DNA of 8,946 nucleotides, from contig PBWY01000005.1 of NCBI GenBank assembly GCA_002727395.1, positions 9,494 through 18,439 of the forward strand, given 5' to 3'. The notes below the pieces were generated by a model that was not told the DNA's origin, did not search any database, and saw nothing but the letters and a program-made list of their open reading frames with translations. Source of the DNA: Rhodospirillales bacterium. Its GTDB lineage: Bacteria; Pseudomonadota; Alphaproteobacteria; MPNO01; UBA2964. The position numbers were made by a program, and so were the translations under genes. Shown here piece after piece: positions 6,081 through 8,946 of the stretch; position 1 is the first letter of the stretch; the number at the start of each line of letters is the position of its first letter.

Positions 6081-6952
6081 TGAATTTTCCTTTGGCTGTC
6101 CAAGGGGCATTCTGGATGGCTGTCAGTGCATTTTGTTATGTAGGTTCTGCTATTCTTATTCGATTTATAGGTGACGCTTATTCACCTTTTTTGCTGACCT
6201 TCTTTCGATCCGTTATAGCGGTCATCATGCTGGCCCCGATGATCTATAGAGTTCGATGGTCTTCTCTTTGGCCAAAAAGGCCAATCCCAGTTTTGATGAC
6301 TGGCATTTTTTCATATGTTGGTATATTTCTGTGGTTTTATGCAGCGGGACGGATGCCTGTTGCGGAATTTTTTGCTCTTCAGTTTGCAACACCACTGTTT
6401 ACCATTGCCTTCGCAATAATTTTCTTGCGTGAAAGATCTGACCTTGCAAGTTGGGTTGCCACTTTTATTGGCTTTGCAGGCATTCTGATTGTGTTGAGAC
6501 CGGGCTTTATAGAAATAACTACTGCATCTATTGCTGCCGTGGCCTGTGCAGCTAGTTACGCAAGCGTAAACACTTTGATAAAATCACTTTCAAAATCGGT
6601 TACCACTACAGTTATTGTATTTTATGCCAATATCCTGTTGGTGCCTGTTTCTCTCCCAATGGCTATCAAAGATTGGCAACTACCCTATCTTTCAGATTGG
6701 CCAACGATTGTTGGGGCTGCGGTGTTATCAACCATTGGTTACATAACTGTTTCAAAAGGAATTGCAATAGCGGCAGCGAGGGTCGTCCAACCGGTTAACT
6801 TCTTGAGAATGCCTCTCGGTGCTGTATTTGGCTGGATAATTTTTAGTGAATTTCCTGATATCTGGACATGGATTGGTGCAATTATAATATTTTGCGCAAC
6901 CACCTATACTGTGCATCGTGGTACACAGAGGAATAGGAGAAAAAATGATTAA
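6077..6952 (+). CDS. DMT-F: EamA-family 10-TM transporter, last of the array
   Basis: Sixth DMT permease, 291 aa. ATG 6077 lies in an ATGA overlap with DMT-E; a second ATG follows immediately at 6080, so either could be used. AAAGG at 6060-6064 is 12 bases upstream, which is weak. Landmarks: LTFFRS with Arg44, MPVAEFFALQF (93-103), FLRERSDLASW, LRPGFIEI, AAARVVQPVNFLRMP and SEFPDIWTWIG. It is closest to DMT-E, with near-identical segments around ARVVQPVNF and the C-terminal WTWIGA region, visible even at the base level (5903-5940 against 6777-6814). The basic tail RNRRKND follows the positive-inside rule if the C-terminus is cytoplasmic. The last eight bases also encode the start of the glutathione transferase. 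Confidence 0.9.
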   Translation: MMNFPLAVQGAFWMAVSAFCYVGSAILIRFIGDAYSPFLLTFFRSVIAVIMLAPMIYRVRWSSLWPKRPIPVLMTGIFSYVGIFLWFYAAGRMPVAEFFALQFATPLFTIAFAIIFLRERSDLASWVATFIGFAGILIVLRPGFIEITTASIAAVACAASYASVNTLIKSLSKSVTTTVIVFYANILLVPVSLPMAIKDWQLPYLSDWPTIVGAAVLSTIGYITVSKGIAIAAARVVQPVNFLRMPLGAVFGWIIFSEFPDIWTWIGAIIIFCATTYTVHRGTQRNRRKND

Positions 6953-7646
6953 ACTCTATGCATGGCCTACACCTAATGCGCATAAAATTTCTATTATGCT
7001 TGAAGAGTGTGCCCTGGATTATGTGGTAAAAAAGGTTGATATCACTGGTGGATATCAGTTCAAACCTGAATTCCTTAAGCTGAGCCCAAATAACCGCATT
7101 CCAGCTTTATTAGACTCGGACGGACCGTGTGGTAAATCAATTTCAATTTTTGAATCAGGTGCAATTTTAGTCTATTTATCGGAAAAAACCGGAAAATTTT
7201 TACCATCCATAGGAACAGAACGTTATGAAGTTCTGCAATGGCTGATGTTTCAGATGGCTAACCTTGGGCCAATTTGTGGTCAGGCTCACCACTTTCGAGA
7301 TGCTGCGATTGAACGTGTGCCCTATGCGATCACGCGTTTTACTGAAGAAGCAGGCCGTCTTTATGGAGTAATGGATCGACAACTTTCAAGAACAAAATTT
7401 TTGGCAGGTGAGCTCTACACTATTGCAGATATGGCATGCTGGCCATGGGTTAGAGTTCATCGTTATCATGGCCAGCTATGGGATAATTATTCTTACGTTA
7501 AACGTTGGTTCGATGAGATATCTGTGCGTCCGGCGGTACAGCAGGGCATGAAACTTCTTTCTGATTACCGGCGTAAACCAAACGAAGTCCTGAACGAAAC
7601 AACACGTGATATTCTTTTCGGTTCTAGTCAAATGCAGCGTCGTTAG
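6945..7646 (+). CDS. Nu-class glutathione transferase / disulfide-bond reductase, YfcG/YghU-like
   Basis: Cytosolic glutathione transferase-fold enzyme, 233 aa; YfcG-type members reduce disulfides and peroxides with glutathione rather than chiefly conjugating. N-terminal thioredoxin fold: MIKLYAWPTPNAHK with Thr9 and Asn11, which replace the catalytic Tyr/Ser/Cys in this class; NNRIPALLD with cis-Pro53; FESGAIL with Glu70-Ser71 for glutathione binding. C-terminal helical domain: LGPICGQAHHFRDA (107-120), PYAITRF, and the TIADMACWPWV capping segment (139-149). The start ATG 6945 has AGGAG 5 bases upstream and overlaps DMT-F by 8 bases, so it is co-transcribed as the last cistron. An upstream in-frame GTG was rejected because the family begins at the IKLY strand. 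Context suggests it handles thiols or conjugates moved by the transporters (inference). Confidence 0.9.
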   Translation: MIKLYAWPTPNAHKISIMLEECALDYVVKKVDITGGYQFKPEFLKLSPNNRIPALLDSDGPCGKSISIFESGAILVYLSEKTGKFLPSIGTERYEVLQWLMFQMANLGPICGQAHHFRDAAIERVPYAITRFTEEAGRLYGVMDRQLSRTKFLAGELYTIADMACWPWVRVHRYHGQLWDNYSYVKRWFDEISVRPAVQQGMKLLSDYRRKPNEVLNETTRDILFGSSQMQRR

Positions 7647-7657
7647 CTTTTTAAAAA

Positions 7658-7700
7658 ATATAAAGTACTAATGGGATGTTTTATATAGATTTTTCTAATA
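7658..7700 (+). terminator. Possible weak A/T hairpin after the operon
   Basis: ATATAAA (7658-7664) pairs with TTTATAT (7680-7686) across a 15-base loop, followed by ATTTTTC. All pairs are A-T, so the stem is weak and this may be only AT-rich sequence. Nothing better lies between the transferase stop and the next gene. Confidence 0.25.
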
Positions 7701-7704
7701 CAAT
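7699..7704 (+). promoter_or_regulatory. Possible -10 box of the TPR gene
   Basis: TACAAT matches TATAAT at five of six positions, 73-78 bases before ATG 7777. No matching -35 was found, so this is weak. Confidence 0.2.
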
Positions 7705-7776
7705 ACTCAATTAGGGGTTTTACTTGCTGCAATAAATCTAGTTAGGTTTGTACCTTATAGGTTAAGGGTTTTATTT

Positions 7777-8271
7777 ATGGAAAATAAAAAGTTATTCCTC
7801 GGTATTTTTTCAATTATATTGATATTTACATTAGATAAGCCCTCTTATTCTGCGGAAGAGTTGACCGCGAAAGAGGCTTCGGCAAAATACAAAACAGCAG
7901 TTTCTTTTATTAAAAGGCAAAAATACCGCTCTGCGATAGATCTGCTGAATGAAATTGTTGAGTCAGAAATTGATGATAAAGCTCAACTCGCCGATGCTTT
8001 GAATTTGTTGGGATTTAGTTACCGAAAGTCTAAAAAGACTAGTTTTGCAATTGAATATTATATGGATGCACTAAAAATCGACCCAAAGCACAAAGGAGCC
8101 AATGAATATATTGGCGAAGCCTATTTGGAACTAAATAAACCCTTGCAGGCAGTAAAATATCTGAAGGTTTTAAAAAATCTATGTGGTAAAGACTGTGCAG
8201 AATATCAAAATCTTAAGCACTCCTTTGATAGATTTTTGAAGAAAAGTGGTAAAGATATCAGTCAATATTAG
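7777..8271 (+). CDS. Exported tetratricopeptide-repeat (TPR) protein
   Basis: Small probably periplasmic TPR protein, 164 aa, likely a protein-binding scaffold. The N-terminus is a signal peptide: basic ENKK, a hydrophobic core LFLGIFSIILIFTL (6-19), and a likely cleavage near PSYSAEE (22-28). About three helix-turn-helix repeats follow: 37-70, 72-105 (clear consensus ALNLLGFSYRKSKK...A..YY..AL.IDP) and 106-138 (GEAYLELNKPLQAVKYL). The tail has LCGKDCAEYQNL with Cys136 and Cys140, a pattern I associate with a family of small alphaproteobacterial TPR proteins; the cysteines might form a disulfide or bind metal. ATG 7777 has AAGGG at 7764-7768, 8 bases upstream. It is a single gene with its own gap on both sides, not obviously part of the transporter operon. 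Specific partner unknown. Confidence 0.8.
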   Translation: MENKKLFLGIFSIILIFTLDKPSYSAEELTAKEASAKYKTAVSFIKRQKYRSAIDLLNEIVESEIDDKAQLADALNLLGFSYRKSKKTSFAIEYYMDALKIDPKHKGANEYIGEAYLELNKPLQAVKYLKVLKNLCGKDCAEYQNLKHSFDRFLKKSGKDISQY

Positions 8272-8296
8272 ATATCTTTCGGTATTTTTGATTTTT
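8251..8296 (+). terminator. Hairpin over the TPR stop codon with T-rich tail
   Basis: AAAGATATC (8251-8259) and GATATCTTT (8271-8279) form a perfect 9-bp stem with an 11-base loop that contains most of the stop codon TAG 8269-8271. A T-rich stretch follows at 8285-8296. The stem is A/T-heavy and the T tract starts a few bases late, so efficiency is uncertain. Each arm holds an EcoRV-like GATATC, so each is also self-complementary. Confidence 0.45.
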
Positions 8297-8308
8297 ATAC
8301 CTCTTTTT
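8281..8308 (+). terminator. Second short hairpin plus T tract
   Basis: GGTAT (8281-8285) pairs with ATACC (8297-8301) around an 11-base loop, followed by TCTTTTT. It lies right behind the 8251-8279 hairpin and before the end of the convergent minus-strand gene, so the pair may act as a tandem terminator for the TPR gene. Read on the minus strand the hairpin has no T run after it. Confidence 0.35.
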
Positions 8309-8313
8309 AATTA

Positions 8314-8946
8314 TTACTTAGCGGTCGCCTCTTTTGCCTCCCTGCGAACTGAGAAATAGGTACTCGCAAAAATTACTAACGCTCCTATCAGTACCCACGG
8401 TGAAAATGTTTCACCCCAAAGTAAGTAGGCAATTAGGGCTATAAAGGGAAGACGAAGAAAATCGAGTGGAAAGCAGACCGAAGTGTCTATTAAAACTAAA
8501 GCCTTGCTTATACAGAAATGGGTTATAATTCCTGAAGTTCCTAATAATAAAAGCCATGGCAGGTGATGCCATTCTGGTGTTACCCAAAAGTATATTGCAG
8601 GACCAACAAGAATAATGCCTTGCATTAGATTCATTGTGAAAACCATGGTACCGGCACTCTCAGTTTGGGATAAAACCTTAACCATCACATTCTGAGCCGA
8701 AAATAATATTGCTCCCAAAATAACCATCAGCGTTGGTATACTCACTGGAACAAAACCAGGTCGGATAATTATAAGAACGCCAGCAAAACTTACTGCCATA
8801 CTAATCCAACGATATTTTTTTACTCTTTCGCCAATTGTCATCGCTGCAATTGCCGCAGTTAAGGCAGGAATTGTGTATTCAATTGAGGTTACAACGGCGA
8901 GTGGAACGGATATTACGGCAAAAAAAACGCAATATTGGGCGCCTAC
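8314..8946 (-). CDS. EamA-family DMT transporter, separate lineage (5' end outside window)
   Basis: C-terminal 210 residues of a 10-TM DMT permease; the frame is open to the right edge, so roughly the first 80 residues are missing. An internal ATG at the complement of 8839-8841 is not the start, since the 35 codons before it read as transporter (PLAVVTSIEYTIPALTAAIAA). Landmarks: IGERVKKYRW, IIIRPGFVPV, NVMVKVLSQTES, PLDFLRLPFIALIAYLLWGE. It keeps the GE pair in both halves (IGER and WGET) but lacks the PDxWTW motif of the six-gene array (TFSPWVL instead), so it is a distant relative and not a displaced array member. It is transcribed toward the TPR gene, with 42 bp between the two stop codons. 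Substrate unknown. Confidence 0.88.
   Translation of the reverse strand, partial: VGAQYCVFFAVISVPLAVVTSIEYTIPALTAAIAAMTIGERVKKYRWISMAVSFAGVLIIIRPGFVPVSIPTLMVILGAILFSAQNVMVKVLSQTESAGTMVFTMNLMQGIILVGPAIYFWVTPEWHHLPWLLLLGTSGIITHFCISKALVLIDTSVCFPLDFLRLPFIALIAYLLWGETFSPWVLIGALVIFASTYFSVRREAKEATAK

Larger units (their letters stand above)
1681..6952 (+). repeat. Tandem array of six paralogous DMT transporter genes
   Basis: Six genes of 287-297 codons lie head to tail, each overlapping the next by exactly 4 bases (2571-2574, 3452-3455, 4339-4342, 5199-5202, 6077-6080). Each protein carries the same landmarks in the same order: a P-[IV]-[AG]-[DE]-x-x-A-[LI]-Q-F type segment (degenerate in DMT-B), an RPG segment near residue 140-152, an AR-[IV]-V-x segment near 233-245 and a P-[DE]-x-W-T-W segment near the end. 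The proteins are clearly diverged from one another, so the array arose by old serial duplication rather than recent amplification. Confidence 0.9.

Noticed and set aside
1681..6952. Recent gene amplification or assembly duplication of one transporter
   Set aside because: The copies differ widely in both protein and base sequence; only DMT-E and DMT-F show short near-identical stretches.

Overview
The window looks like a stretch of chromosome from a moderately AT-rich proteobacterium, most likely an alphaproteobacterium. This rests on the style of the drug/metabolite transporter (DMT) proteins, the Nu-class glutathione transferase and the TPR protein ending in a CG-x-x-C motif. It is an impression from protein families, not a placement. 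No rRNA, tRNA, CRISPR array, transposase or phage gene was seen, and no stretch over 300 bases lacks a gene.

Layout. The 5' end of an MFS exporter-type gene leaves the left edge on the minus strand. A 122-bp gap separates it from a divergent plus-strand luciferase-like flavin monooxygenase (467-1501). A 179-bp gap follows, holding an extended -10 promoter candidate that overlaps an operator-like dyad. Next comes the centrepiece: six consecutive full-length 10-TM EamA/DMT transporter genes (1681-6952, called DMT-A to DMT-F here). Every junction between them is a 4-base ATGA or GTGA stop/start overlap. A seventh cistron, a YfcG/YghU-like Nu-class glutathione transferase (6945-7646), overlaps the end of DMT-F by 8 bases. 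After a 130-bp AT-rich gap comes a secreted TPR protein (7777-8271) with hairpins at its end. A further DMT gene of a different lineage enters from the right edge on the minus strand (8314-8946, 5' end outside the window).

How the genes may work together. The six DMT genes and the transferase appear to form one seven-cistron, translationally coupled unit. The paralogues have diverged by role-specific substitutions. DMT-A lacks the first-half GE glutamate, DMT-C lacks the second-half one, and DMT-B lacks the early Arg. DMT-E and DMT-F share loss of a TM3-region Arg and of the Asp before the ARVVQP motif. Such divergence with preserved gene order fits either a set of transporters with related substrates or subunits of hetero-oligomers. 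The transferase suggests that substrates or their conjugates may be thiol or disulfide chemistry. Both ideas are inference; no substrate can be read from the sequence.
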